Of a stretch of DNA of 64,000 nt, positions 8,065-16,333 are shown one piece after another. The position numbers were made by a program, and so were the translations under genes. The notes under the pieces are model-generated. The model saw nothing but the letters and a program-made list of their open reading frames with translations. It was not told where the DNA came from and searched no databases. Every line of letters begins with the position of its first letter. Positions within the stretch are counted from its first letter, which is position 1. Source of the DNA: Bacteroidales bacterium (GTDB taxonomy: Bacteria > Bacteroidota > Bacteroidia > Bacteroidales > UBA932); assembly GCA_017427385.1 (NCBI GenBank), contig JAFRSW010000011.1, positions 30,519 to 94,518 of the forward strand, given 5' to 3'.

Positions 8065-8862
8065 TTAATGTTTTATAGTCTTAATCCTGAAGTAGATTCC
8101 CAGATCGAGCAGCGCGAAACTGACAATATAGAAAATCCACAAACCCATGTTGAACAGTCTCATGAACCTGTCTTCGCTGATATCCTGGGGCTGGATGTTG
8201 ACATCGCCTCCGAAGATAAGCCCAACCGCCAATACTACAACCAGAGTTATTGCAAAGATGGAAAGGAAGGTGTAAACAATCTTGTTCTTGCGAAAGAAAA
8301 TTGCACCCAAAGTGAACAGGAGGATATTCCCGCACCATTCGAGATACAGCATATACGGGGCGCTGAATGCAAGCTCCACATTCTCTCCATGTACTTCATT
8401 CATGGCAGTAGTCAAGCCGTCCATGACGGTCACCAGGCCCATACCGGCATAATTCGAGAACAGCAGGGTAAGGATGCCGTCGCAGGAAGCTATAACGCAC
8501 AGCCACACCGCCGGCAGCACAACGCATGTAAGCAGGAGCATGGACAGGAACTTCTCGAAACGGGATGCAGGAAGAAGAATCCAGTCCGAACCGGCTTTCT
8601 TTTCGGTAAGACGGCCATAAAGTTGCACGGGGAAGAACAACAGGGCCAGGACAAAAGAAACCATATATGCCGACAGGATGCCCGCGGTATTGAGATTTCC
8701 GAATCGCCCGTTGAAAACGAGGGATACCAGTTGCACTATCACAAAGAACCATACCGGCATGGCCGCAATGGTAAGAACACTGATCCCGGCATTCTGCCAG
8801 GCAGAAACCAGATCATAGCGGAAATACTTTCCGAAACGTTTGAGATCGAATGTATTATTCAT
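8065..8862 (-). CDS. ABC transporter membrane subunit (uncharacterised)
   Basis: A 265-residue integral membrane protein with about six hydrophobic segments, for example AGISVLTIAAMPVWFFVIVQ, AYMVSFVLALLFFPVQLYG, MLLLTCVVLPAVWLCVI and FLSIFAITLVVVLAVGLIF. No conserved enzyme motif is visible. It overlaps the ABC ATPase gene by eight bases and precedes the GntR gene by three, the usual arrangement of YtrA-linked exporters. The segment LTEKKAGSDWILLPASRFEKF resembles the cytoplasmic loop of Bacteroidota ABC-2-like permeases. Substrate unknown. Confidence 0.75.
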   Translation of the reverse strand: MNNTFDLKRFGKYFRYDLVSAWQNAGISVLTIAAMPVWFFVIVQLVSLVFNGRFGNLNTAGILSAYMVSFVLALLFFPVQLYGRLTEKKAGSDWILLPASRFEKFLSMLLLTCVVLPAVWLCVIASCDGILTLLFSNYAGMGLVTVMDGLTTAMNEVHGENVELAFSAPYMLYLEWCGNILLFTLGAIFFRKNKIVYTFLSIFAITLVVVLAVGLIFGGDVNIQPQDISEDRFMRLFNMGLWIFYIVSFALLDLGIYFRIKTIKH

Positions 8863-9685
8863 GGCTGAAAATTCCTTTTATGAGTTCTTTGTGCTTGTGT
8901 ACGGTGTTGAAGAGGGCCTCGACATTAAGTTTGCTCTCTTCGCCGCTGGCGTTGGGGTAAACCTGGATGAATCCGCCGGGGAGCTGTTCCGTATAGAGGC
9001 TGTCGGGATTGAGCGTGGTGCCGTAATCGAAGTACAGTTTGGAGGTAATCTCCTCCACGGTTGCATTCAGCAGCACATCCCTCTTGTCGAGGATGATGAT
9101 GGGATCGATAATGTTCTCGAGGTCCTTCACCTGATGGGTAGAGATCACAATCGTAGAATCCTCGCAAGTGTAGGTCATGAGGGCCTTGCGGAACTGTGCC
9201 TTGGAGGGGATGTCGAGGCCATTAGTGGGCTCGTCGAGGAAGAGATACTTCGTGGAGCATGCCAGTGCGAAGGATATCCAGGTCTTCTTGAGCTGACCGG
9301 CCGACATGGCGTTCATCTTCTGGCTGAGGTCCATCTCGAAAATCTGCATGATTTCCTTGAACTCGTCCAGCGAGAAGCAAGGCCAGAAGCGTCCTTTCTC
9401 CATTGCGAAAGAAACGGCCGTTGTGTTTACAGGCGTAACTTCATCGGGGAGATAGAAAACGGATGACAGGAATTCAGGATCGCGCTTGTAGGGGGTGAAG
9501 CCATCCACGTCGATGCTTCCCGTCTGAACATTTTTAAGCCCGCTCAGAAGAGTCAGGAGCGTGGTCTTGCCAACTCCGTTCTCCCCCAGCAGGCCATAGA
9601 TTTTCCCCTCTTCGAGATTGAGGGAAATCTTTTCCAGGCACGGTGTATTTCCGTAGCTGAATGATATTTTGTCTACCTTTAGCAT
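8855..9685 (-). CDS. ABC transporter ATP-binding protein
   Basis: A 276-residue ATPase subunit with Walker A LLGENGVGKTTLL (about residues 32-44), signature MSAGQLKKTW in place of LSGGQ, and Walker B YLFLDEPTNGLD, then the switch His in VISTHQVKDLEN. A C-terminal extension of about 70 residues after the nucleotide-binding domain is typical of drug or antimicrobial peptide exporters. It is the first gene of the operon with the permease and GntR regulator. Its ATG abuts the putative GntR operator directly, so translation starts with almost no separate leader. Confidence 0.93.
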   Translation of the reverse strand: MLKVDKISFSYGNTPCLEKISLNLEEGKIYGLLGENGVGKTTLLTLLSGLKNVQTGSIDVDGFTPYKRDPEFLSSVFYLPDEVTPVNTTAVSFAMEKGRFWPCFSLDEFKEIMQIFEMDLSQKMNAMSAGQLKKTWISFALACSTKYLFLDEPTNGLDIPSKAQFRKALMTYTCEDSTIVISTHQVKDLENIIDPIIILDKRDVLLNATVEEITSKLYFDYGTTLNPDSLYTEQLPGGFIQVYPNASGEESKLNVEALFNTVHKHKELIKGIFSHE

Positions 9686-9709
9686 AGTGTATTAGTTTAA
9701 TAGTACACT
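9686..9709 (-). promoter_or_regulatory. Putative GntR (YtrA-type) operator, inverted repeat AGTGTA-N12-TACACT
   Basis: The six-base arms AGTGTA and TACACT are perfect inverted repeats. The 12-base centre adds further symmetric positions, giving AGTGTAnTAnT with its mirror. It fills the whole interval between the start codon (9685) and the -7 box (9711-9718). From memory, Bacillus YtrA binds an AGTGTA/TACACT repeat with a 13-base centre. A repressor bound here would cover both the transcription and translation start. Confidence 0.72.
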
Positions 9710-9710
9710 G

Positions 9711-9741
9711 CAAAGATAGACATTATTTTTATACTTGCAAA
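9711..9741 (-). promoter_or_regulatory. Complete Bacteroidota promoter of the ABC-permease-GntR operon
   Basis: On the minus strand a -33 element TTTGC (9737-9741) is followed after 18 bases by a -7 element TATCTTTG (9711-9718). The -33 element lies inside the last codons of the upstream symporter gene, which ends at 9729. Confidence 0.75.
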
Positions 9742-10898
9742 TCTTTTTTGAAGATTTTTTGCACGATGAGGGCAATAGCTCCGTCACCAGTCACATTGCA
9801 GGCGGTTCCGAAGCTGTCCATAGCTATGTAGAGAGCTATCATAAGTGCCTGCTGTTCAGGGTCGAAACCAAGTATGGAAGATAGCGGTGCAAGGGCTGCC
9901 ATAATCGCTCCCCCGGGCACTCCGGGAGCCGCTACCATCATGATTCCAAGCATCAGAACGAACTCCAGGAACTTCCCGAACTCCACGGGAATACCGGACA
10001 TCAGACATACTGCGATGGCGCAGCAAGTGATCTTCATAGCACTGCCAGGCATATGGATCGTAGCGCAAAGAGGCACGGTAAAGCCGGCAAAATCCTCCTT
10101 CACTCCATTCGCCTCGCACTGCTTCAGGGTTACAGGGATAGTCGCCGCAGAACTGGATGTGCCAAGGGCGGTGAAGTATGCCGGCAGCATGTTCCACAGA
10201 AGTTTGAACGGGTTGCGCTTTGTAAACAATCCGGCCACAACAAATTCATATATCAGCACCAGAATGTGCAGGGCGAAGATGACCACTATGATGAGTGCGA
10301 ACACCTTCAGCACGCTGAACACCTTGCCTGTGGCGGTCATGTCCAGGAAAATGCCGAATATATATATAGGTAGAAGAGGGATTATCAACTTCTCTATCAC
10401 CCGGGCCACGAATGTCTTGAGTTCAGCAAAGAAACCCTTCATCACCGGCATGTTCGCATTCGCTATGCACAGACCCATGATGAACGAGAACACGAGCGCC
10501 GTCATCACATCGAACATCGCAGGGATGTTGATAGTGAAGTATGGCGTAAGGGAAGCGGCTTCCGTCAGGTCGGCCGCAGAACCCACTTTGGCGACGATGG
10601 AAGGGAACATGGCATTGCCAACACCGAATCCTCCCAAAGCGACTATCACGGTATCCAGATATGCGATCAGCACCGTAACAAGCAGCATCTTTCCCGCGCC
10701 ATGGCCAAGATCGCCTATCGCAGCGGTCACAAGGCCCACGATGATCAGCGGAATCATGAATCCCAGCAGTTGGGAGAAGATGCCGTTGAATGTGAGGAAA
10801 ATTCTTGTGAACCAGTCCGGAACGAAAAGCCCCAGCAGTACGCCGAGGCAAATCGCAATAAGTACTTTGGGCAAAAGCCCGAGTTTTTTCAGTTTCAT
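9729..10898 (-). CDS. Dicarboxylate/amino acid:cation symporter (DAACS family)
   Basis: A 389-residue inner-membrane secondary transporter of the glutamate/serine-threonine/C4-dicarboxylate family. Hydrophobic helices run throughout. The diagnostic re-entrant loop and binding motifs are ALGTSSSAATIPVTL (hairpin 1), CATIHMPGSAM, and CNVTGDGAIALIVQ near the C-terminus, where aspartate transporters have NMDGTAL. PGVPGGAIMA marks hairpin 2. The TGDGA variant suggests a small neutral amino acid or another substrate rather than glutamate. Its ATG overlaps the YebC stop (ATGA), so it is the third gene of a TPR-yebC-symporter operon. Confidence 0.93.
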   Translation of the reverse strand: MKLKKLGLLPKVLIAICLGVLLGLFVPDWFTRIFLTFNGIFSQLLGFMIPLIIVGLVTAAIGDLGHGAGKMLLVTVLIAYLDTVIVALGGFGVGNAMFPSIVAKVGSAADLTEAASLTPYFTINIPAMFDVMTALVFSFIMGLCIANANMPVMKGFFAELKTFVARVIEKLIIPLLPIYIFGIFLDMTATGKVFSVLKVFALIIVVIFALHILVLIYEFVVAGLFTKRNPFKLLWNMLPAYFTALGTSSSAATIPVTLKQCEANGVKEDFAGFTVPLCATIHMPGSAMKITCCAIAVCLMSGIPVEFGKFLEFVLMLGIMMVAAPGVPGGAIMAALAPLSSILGFDPEQQALMIALYIAMDSFGTACNVTGDGAIALIVQKIFKKDLQV

Positions 10899-11647
10899 TC
10901 TTCCGCCGGTTTCATGGTGGTGTAGACGTTGGTCACGTCTTCGTCGTCTTCCAGAAGGCCGATGAGCTTCTCGAGGGTGGAACGCTGCTCATCCGTGACT
11001 TCCTTGAGCTCCACGTTCGGAATCTGCTCGAATCCACCGGAAATCAGCTCGTAACCATTCTCTTCGATGAACTTCTGAATAGTACCATAGGAGGTATAAT
11101 CACCGTAGATGACAACTTCTTTGCTCTCGTTGTCGTCCTTGTCCACCACTGTTTCCTCGAAAACTTCTTCTGCACCGTAGTCGATGAGTTCGAGCTCGAG
11201 TTCATCGAGATCCAGGCCTTCGGTTTCCTTGATGCGGAAAACACACTTGTGGTCGAACATGAAAGCCACGCTGCCGCTGGTGCCGAGAGAACCGCCACAC
11301 TTGTTGAAGTAGCTGCGGACGTTGGCAACGGTGCGGGTGTTATTGTCGGTAGCGGTTTCCACCAGATAGGCGATACCGAAGGGGCCATAGCCTTCGTAGA
11401 TAACTTCTTTGAAGTCCCCCTGCTTGCTTTCGGTAGCCTTCTTGATGGCGCGCTCGATATTCTCCTTAGGCATCTGCTCGGAGCGGGCCTCGGCCATAAG
11501 GGCACGGAGACGGGGGTTGCCGGTCACATCCGGACCGCCCTGCTTGACCGCGATGGTGATTTCCTTTCCGAGTTTGGTGAAGGTGCGGGCCATGTGACCC
11601 CACCTCTTCATCTTGCGTTCCTTGCGGAATTCAAATGCTCTTCCCAT
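10895..11647 (-). CDS. YebC/PmpR family protein
   Basis: A 250-residue member of the YebC/TACO1 family, annotated as a transcriptional regulator and more recently linked to translation of proline-rich stretches. It opens with the Bacteroidota form MGRAFEFRKERKMKRWGHMA, followed by FTKLGKEITIAVKQGG and NPRLRALMAEARSEQMPKEN. The characteristic YEGYGPFGIAYLVETATDN block is at about residues 85-103, then FNKCGGSLGTSGSVAFMF. Normal length. Middle gene between a TPR membrane protein (three-base gap) and the symporter (four-base overlap). Confidence 0.96.
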   Translation of the reverse strand: MGRAFEFRKERKMKRWGHMARTFTKLGKEITIAVKQGGPDVTGNPRLRALMAEARSEQMPKENIERAIKKATESKQGDFKEVIYEGYGPFGIAYLVETATDNNTRTVANVRSYFNKCGGSLGTSGSVAFMFDHKCVFRIKETEGLDLDELELELIDYGAEEVFEETVVDKDDNESKEVVIYGDYTSYGTIQKFIEENGYELISGGFEQIPNVELKEVTDEQRSTLEKLIGLLEDDEDVTNVYTTMKPAEE

Positions 11648-11650
11648 GAC

Positions 11651-12325
11651 TTATTCCTCCACGCCAGCGATGTAACGGTCGATTTCGTAACCCTCGATGC
11701 TCTGAGGATACTTGTCCTTGATGACCTTGTAGCATTCCAGGGCTTCAGCCTTGTTGCCAAGCTTCTCGAGCGCCAGGCCTTCTTTGAGAAGATAAGCTGC
11801 GGCAAACACATTGTCTGCTTTGGCGACAGCCTTCTTGTATGCGGAGACAGCCTCTTTGTACTGCTCAAGCCCCACATATGCATCACCGGTGCAAGCAAGG
11901 GCGCGGGCGGCCATGATGGGCTCCTTGCCGTTATACTTCTTAAGATAAGAGATCGCGCTCTCGAAATCGCCAAGCTGAAGTTCGCAAATACCGGCATAGA
12001 GATAGACTGCCTTGCCGGCCTTGGTGCCGTAGCTGTCGATGATCTCGGTGAAACCGAGCACGTTGCCGTCCCCATTGAGGGCAAGCTCGTACTCACCCTG
12101 CTGGAATGCATTCTCTGCGGGGAAAGTCTGCTCCTGTGCCTCAGCGCACTTGGGCTGATAGATATACTTCTGATATCCGAGGATTGCGAGCCAGATCACC
12201 ACGATTGCGCCCAGCACACCCCACAAAATAGTCTTGTTCTTCTCGTAAAACTGTTCGAACTTGGAAACCTGGGTTTCAACCTGCTCCTGACGAACTTCTT
12301 CCTTGGTTTTGTTCTTGATAGCCAT
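11651..12325 (-). CDS. Membrane-anchored tetratricopeptide repeat protein (YfgM-like)
   Basis: A 224-residue protein with a charged cytoplasmic N-terminus, one transmembrane helix around residues 33-51 (TILWGVLGAIVVIWLAILGY) and an extracytoplasmic TPR array, e.g. AVYLYAGICELQLGDFESAI and ACTGDAYVGLEQYKEAVSAY. The architecture matches YfgM/YfgC-associated anchors that help envelope protein folding near SecYEG; this role is inferred. First gene of the operon with yebC and the symporter; a TATTTTTG box lies at 12358-12365. Confidence 0.85.
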   Translation of the reverse strand: MAIKNKTKEEVRQEQVETQVSKFEQFYEKNKTILWGVLGAIVVIWLAILGYQKYIYQPKCAEAQEQTFPAENAFQQGEYELALNGDGNVLGFTEIIDSYGTKAGKAVYLYAGICELQLGDFESAISYLKKYNGKEPIMAARALACTGDAYVGLEQYKEAVSAYKKAVAKADNVFAAAYLLKEGLALEKLGNKAEALECYKVIKDKYPQSIEGYEIDRYIAGVEE

Positions 12326-12357
12326 ATTACTTGTTATTTGATTTTCAATTAAGCCTG

Positions 12358-12365
12358 CAAAAATA
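12358..12365 (-). promoter_or_regulatory. -7 promoter element (TATTTTTG) for the TPR-yebC-symporter operon
   Basis: Minus-strand TATTTTTG, 32 bases before the TPR gene ATG, in an AT-rich gap downstream of the DUF4301 gene. Confidence 0.55.
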
Positions 12366-12390
12366 CAAAAATTGCTGAAGATTTACAATA

Positions 12391-13815
12391 TCATTGATGT
12401 GCAGGCCTGAGAAGGTCCAGAACTACCTTTACAGGATTGAAAGTCTCCAGTGGAACTTCCACGAAAAGCGTGTTCCAGCGGCTCATGGAGCCATTCCAAA
12501 GCCCAGGCAGCTCGAGGGCGCGCAATTCCCTTCCCTGGAAACTCTTCGATGAGATGAATCCGGCATCGGGATCCACATATTCCGGAAGGTTGAACTTCTC
12601 TCCCTTATAGTTGCGCAGGCAGCAGACAAGGTCTACAGGATTGAAGTGCGTTGCAGAATCCAGTGCGGCCTTCGCTGAAGCATCATTCTTGTTAATCTGC
12701 ACGCTTTCAAGTATTTGCAGCGACGTACTTCCGTCTGCTTCGCGGATGACGAAGGGCCCGCCACCGGGTTCTCCCTGGTTCTTTACCATGCCGCAGACAC
12801 GCACGGGCCTGTCCAGTTTGGCGCGGACAAAAGCGACAAGCTTGTCTTCAGGCACTGCCGGAATCCCGATGCAGAGCTGCCCGGCAAGGAAAGGAACTAT
12901 TTCGTCTTTCGCAAGCGCCAGAGCCTCAGCCGGGGAGGCGGCATCCAGCTTACGCAGATATCCGAAAATGCAGTCGCGAAGCTCCAGGGCCTTGCCCATA
13001 AGCACCTTCTTGTACCTTGCCGTAACGGGCAGATACTTCTCTACTGCCACGTTGTCTATGTTCTTGATAGAAACAAGTTCCTCTTCCACCTCGTTCAGGT
13101 TGTAGATGAGCGCGCCATGGCCGGCAGGACGGCGGAGCACAGTGCCATCGTCGCAGAGGAATGGTTCGTTGTCGGGCGTAACCGCGATGGTATCGGTATC
13201 CTTGGACTGATATGTGAATGTTACATTGTACTTTACGCCATACCGCTTCTCATATTTCCCTTTTATTTCTGCAAGTGCATTCTCGAACAGCTCGCGATGC
13301 TCGGGAGAGATGGTGACCGTAAGATTCACGCTGCCATCCGCATTGCGCATATACTCCTGACCCTCGACGAGATGCTCAGCCAGGGCCGTGCGTACCTCAT
13401 CGGCATAGCGGTGGAACTTGAGCACGCCTTTCGGCTTGCTTCCATATCCCAGTCCGGGCTCTTTCAGGAGTTTGGCGGCCGTGGCACAGCAGTCCGCATC
13501 CGAATCCGGAGAAGGATTGCCGAAAAGGCTCTCATCGTAAAAAGCGAAGTTGCGGATTTCTGCAGTCAGCTTGCGCACAGCATCGTTGGGCTGCTCAAGG
13601 CCTCCGAAAATGTCTTTGAACATGCGGGACGCCGCTCCGGAAGCAGGGACGAACTTGACCTTGCCTTTCACGGACGCCTTCTGCAGATAAGCGATGCATT
13701 CATCCTCCTCTGAAGGGGTCATCACCGCAATCCCCTTGCCGGGAATCGCAGGAGCATCTATCTTCATCCACGGGAATCCTTCCCTGAAATACTTCAATTG
13801 CTGTTCTGTGGTCAT
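12391..13815 (-). CDS. DUF4301 family protein
   Basis: A 474-residue cytoplasmic protein of the Bacteroidota-restricted DUF4301 family. Family-typical stretches are FVPASGAASRMFKDIFGGL (residues 56-74), SKPKGVLKFHRY, the long DNEPFLCDDGTVLRRPAGHG segment and CGMVKNQGEPGGGPF. The PASGAASRMF-like opening followed by GxxKxxxxFH resembles the nucleotide-sugar binding start of nucleotidyltransferases, so a sugar-nucleotide role is possible but unproven. It lies 24 bases after pdxB and may be co-transcribed with recF, the DUF721 gene and pdxB. Confidence 0.85.
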   Translation of the reverse strand: MTTEQQLKYFREGFPWMKIDAPAIPGKGIAVMTPSEEDECIAYLQKASVKGKVKFVPASGAASRMFKDIFGGLEQPNDAVRKLTAEIRNFAFYDESLFGNPSPDSDADCCATAAKLLKEPGLGYGSKPKGVLKFHRYADEVRTALAEHLVEGQEYMRNADGSVNLTVTISPEHRELFENALAEIKGKYEKRYGVKYNVTFTYQSKDTDTIAVTPDNEPFLCDDGTVLRRPAGHGALIYNLNEVEEELVSIKNIDNVAVEKYLPVTARYKKVLMGKALELRDCIFGYLRKLDAASPAEALALAKDEIVPFLAGQLCIGIPAVPEDKLVAFVRAKLDRPVRVCGMVKNQGEPGGGPFVIREADGSTSLQILESVQINKNDASAKAALDSATHFNPVDLVCCLRNYKGEKFNLPEYVDPDAGFISSKSFQGRELRALELPGLWNGSMSRWNTLFVEVPLETFNPVKVVLDLLRPAHQ

Positions 13816-13839
13816 ATTCAGTGTTATTATCGATTAATC

Positions 13840-14871
13840 TTAGATGTAGAACTCACGGCGGTAACGATACATCTGTCGAAGTTCATCGAAACTCTCCGGA
13901 TGCACCCGGAACATGAAATCATCGGTAAAGACCGGATAATTATACTGGAAAACGGATGTTATCTGCCCCTGGGTAAGCCCTGTGAGATCCAGCCTCACAG
14001 CCTCCAATTCCTCCAGCTCAGTCGTAGGGAAGAATTCATAAAGGGGCTCGAGTTTGAAGAACCTGGCTACGGCACGCACTGCTGCAGCAGTCGCCATCTG
14101 CTTGCCCTGATAGGAATAGCCTGCGATATGGGGCGTGGCAATCGATGCCTTCTTGATGAGTTCCGGATTGACATTTGGCTCATTGTTCCAGGTGTCGATG
14201 ATTACAGGACCGAGCTTGGAAAATGCCTCCATCAAGGCGTCGTCGTCCACAATCTCGCCGCGGGCGGTATTAATAAAGAACGCCCCGAACTTCATCTTTC
14301 CGAAGAAATCGGCATTCGCCATCCTCTGAGTGCCGGGATTGAGAGGCACGCTGAGCGAAACTATGTCTGAATTCTCCAGCAGGTAATCCAGAGCTACGAA
14401 CTGGCCGGGGCCCTCGATTTCCGCACGGGGCGGATCGCAAAGCAGCACCTGCATGCCGAGGTGCCTGGCCATCGCCTCTATCCTCGAACCTACATGGCCC
14501 GCGCCGATTATGCCGAAAGTAGCTCCGGAAAGCGGTATCCTCTCGCGGCTGGCAGCACCATAGAGAGCGGAGAAAACATAGTTCATGACGCCACCTGAGT
14601 TGCTTCCGGAAGCGTTCTGGACAAATATTCCGTTATCGTTGCAGAAGGGGATGTCGATATGGTCCAATCCTATTGCCGCGATCGAGATTATCTTAACGGA
14701 TGTTCCGGCAAGCAGTTCCTCGTTGCAGCGGGTGCGGGTGCGGATCACGAGGGCATCGGCATCCAGCAGGTCTTCCCTGCAGATTGAACCGCCATCTTTG
14801 TAAACGGCTTCTGCATAAGGTTCGAATACACCTTTGATGAACGGTATGGCCTGGTCTATTACAAATTTCAT
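13840..14871 (-). CDS. pdxB: Erythronate-4-phosphate dehydrogenase
   Basis: A 343-residue D-2-hydroxyacid dehydrogenase that oxidises 4-phosphoerythronate in DXP-independent pyridoxal phosphate synthesis. The NAD-binding loop FGIIGAGHVGSRIEAMA is at about residues 118-134. The catalytic Arg lies in FINTARGEIVDDDAL, and the Glu/His pair in the ATPHIAGYSYQGK segment typical of PdxB. The C-terminal part about residues 260-343 is the PdxB dimerisation domain. Its ATG overlaps the DUF721 stop (ATGA). Confidence 0.93.
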   Translation of the reverse strand: MKFVIDQAIPFIKGVFEPYAEAVYKDGGSICREDLLDADALVIRTRTRCNEELLAGTSVKIISIAAIGLDHIDIPFCNDNGIFVQNASGSNSGGVMNYVFSALYGAASRERIPLSGATFGIIGAGHVGSRIEAMARHLGMQVLLCDPPRAEIEGPGQFVALDYLLENSDIVSLSVPLNPGTQRMANADFFGKMKFGAFFINTARGEIVDDDALMEAFSKLGPVIIDTWNNEPNVNPELIKKASIATPHIAGYSYQGKQMATAAAVRAVARFFKLEPLYEFFPTTELEELEAVRLDLTGLTQGQITSVFQYNYPVFTDDFMFRVHPESFDELRQMYRYRREFYI

Positions 14872-15194
14872 TTCAGTATCAGTTGTTTTACCGGCCCTTC
14901 CGCGGCCTGCCCTATATAGAGTTCGTTTCCGGCAATGACGGAATTGATCTTTGCCACCAGCACGTCCTTCTGCATGCTCAGTTGATTACAAATCACCGAG
15001 GATGAAAGGGTTATATACAGCTTGCCGTCCCGGAAAAAGCGTTTGATCGTATACGCCCCCGCCCCGGAAACGGCATCCCATGCAGAAAAGATAAGATTGG
15101 TATTATGTGTCGTGGTAGCGCCGCTTTCCGCAAGCATTTGCTTGAATACTTCCACCAGCGGCTGGGCGGATTTCCGCGCGATCCGGTTACTCAT
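14868..15194 (-). CDS. DUF721 family protein
   Basis: A 108-residue protein related to DciA-type DUF721 proteins, which recruit or load replicative helicase in many bacteria. It starts MSNRIARKSAQPLVEVFKQM; later the family-like pattern IFSAWDAVSGAGAYTIKRFF and ITLSSSVICNQLSMQKDVLV is seen. I chose the ATG at 15194, which overlaps the recF end by eight bases; the longer open frame to 15257 lies inside recF. The recF-DUF721 neighbourhood supports a DNA-replication link. Confidence 0.85.
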   Translation of the reverse strand: MSNRIARKSAQPLVEVFKQMLAESGATTTHNTNLIFSAWDAVSGAGAYTIKRFFRDGKLYITLSSSVICNQLSMQKDVLVAKINSVIAGNELYIGQAAEGPVKQLILK

Positions 15195-16281
15195 TACGGG
15201 TAAAGACGCCTCCCTTCGCCTCGTAGTATGTGCGCTCGGACGTGATTCCGTCCACAATGGAATTCAGGCGCACCTTATTGCAGTCCGAAAGGAATATCTG
15301 GCCGAAATCGTTCCCGGCCACCATAGTGAGCAGGTTCTGCACGCGGCCCATGTCCAGTTTATCGAAAAGGTCGTCCAGCAGGAGGATGGGAGGGAAACCG
15401 CGGCGTTCCTTCATCAGACTGTACTGTGCGAACTTGAGGGCCACCAGGAAGGATTTCTGCTGACCCTGGGAGCCACAACGGCGTATGGGACGTCCGTCCA
15501 TCTCGAAGACCAGGTCATCCCTTTGGATTCCAGCGGAGGTGAATTTCAGTATAGCATCCTTCTCCCTGCGGGAACGGAAGATGTCCGTGAGGGAGCCGGA
15601 TTCGAGGTCCGAACGGTAGCTGATGCCCACGCTCTCTTTCCCTCCGGAAATCTGCGCATAGAGCTCCTGTATCCTCTTGGAAAGATCTTCCGCAAGCGAA
15701 GCGCGCATTTCGTATACCGGCTTGGCAAAGGCCTCCATCTGCGAGTCGATGATATCCATCAACGCCCAGTCCGGCTGGCCGTTCTTGAGTATGGCGTTGC
15801 GTTGCAGCAGCAGCCTGGAATAGTTCTGCACTGCATTCAGGTACTCTGCGCTCATCTGCGAGAGCACCGCGTTGCAGAACTTGCGACGCTCCTCCCCCGT
15901 TTCGCTCACCATCGCGACGTCTGTCGGAGAGACCATCACCACGGGCAGGAGCCCGATGTGGTCGGCAAGGCGGGGATAGGGTTTGTCGTCCCTGCGCAGT
16001 TTCTTGCCTCCGCCATCCACCTGGATGCTGACGCGGGTATCGGGACCTGAAGGCATTCCGTAGAGCCCCGAAAGCGCGAAGCCGCTGCATCCGAAGCGGA
16101 AATTGAAGCGGTCGGAAGTGGAAAAGGCGCTCTTGGTCATGGAGAGATACCAGATGGCGTCCATGAGGTTGGTCTTTCCCTCTCCGTTGCCCCCGGAAAT
16201 GCAGTTTATATTCGGACAGAATTCCAGCTCCTGCAACTCGATGTTGCGGAAGTCCTGCACTACTATCTTCTTCAGATCCAT
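15187..16281 (-). CDS. recF: DNA replication and repair protein RecF
   Basis: A 364-residue SMC-like ATPase that helps load RecA at gaps. Motifs: Walker A ISGGNGEGKTNLMDAIWY (about residues 31-48), signature RRCGSQGQQKSFLVALKF and Walker B FPPILLLDDLFDKLD. Normal length. A TATATTTG -7 box (16286-16293) ends four bases before its ATG, predicting a leaderless transcript. It leads a unit with the DUF721 gene and pdxB and is divergent from mmdA. Confidence 0.97.
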   Translation of the reverse strand: MDLKKIVVQDFRNIELQELEFCPNINCISGGNGEGKTNLMDAIWYLSMTKSAFSTSDRFNFRFGCSGFALSGLYGMPSGPDTRVSIQVDGGGKKLRRDDKPYPRLADHIGLLPVVMVSPTDVAMVSETGEERRKFCNAVLSQMSAEYLNAVQNYSRLLLQRNAILKNGQPDWALMDIIDSQMEAFAKPVYEMRASLAEDLSKRIQELYAQISGGKESVGISYRSDLESGSLTDIFRSRREKDAILKFTSAGIQRDDLVFEMDGRPIRRCGSQGQQKSFLVALKFAQYSLMKERRGFPPILLLDDLFDKLDMGRVQNLLTMVAGNDFGQIFLSDCNKVRLNSIVDGITSERTYYEAKGGVFTRNE

Positions 16282-16285
16282 ACCA

Positions 16286-16293
16286 CAAATATA
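16286..16293 (-). promoter_or_regulatory. -7 promoter element (TATATTTG) of recF, four bases before the ATG
   Basis: Minus-strand TATATTTG with only four bases between its final G and the recF ATG at 16281. Confidence 0.55.
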
Positions 16294-16306
16294 TAAAATA
16301 AATGGC

Positions 16307-16314
16307 TATCTTTG
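16307..16314 (+). promoter_or_regulatory. -7 promoter element (TATCTTTG) of the mmd operon
   Basis: TATCTTTG ends 19 bases before the mmdA ATG. The gap to the opposing recF -7 box is 13 bases, so the two promoters are likely to interfere with each other. Confidence 0.65.
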
Positions 16315-16333
16315 CAAGATAAAACAGTGAACT

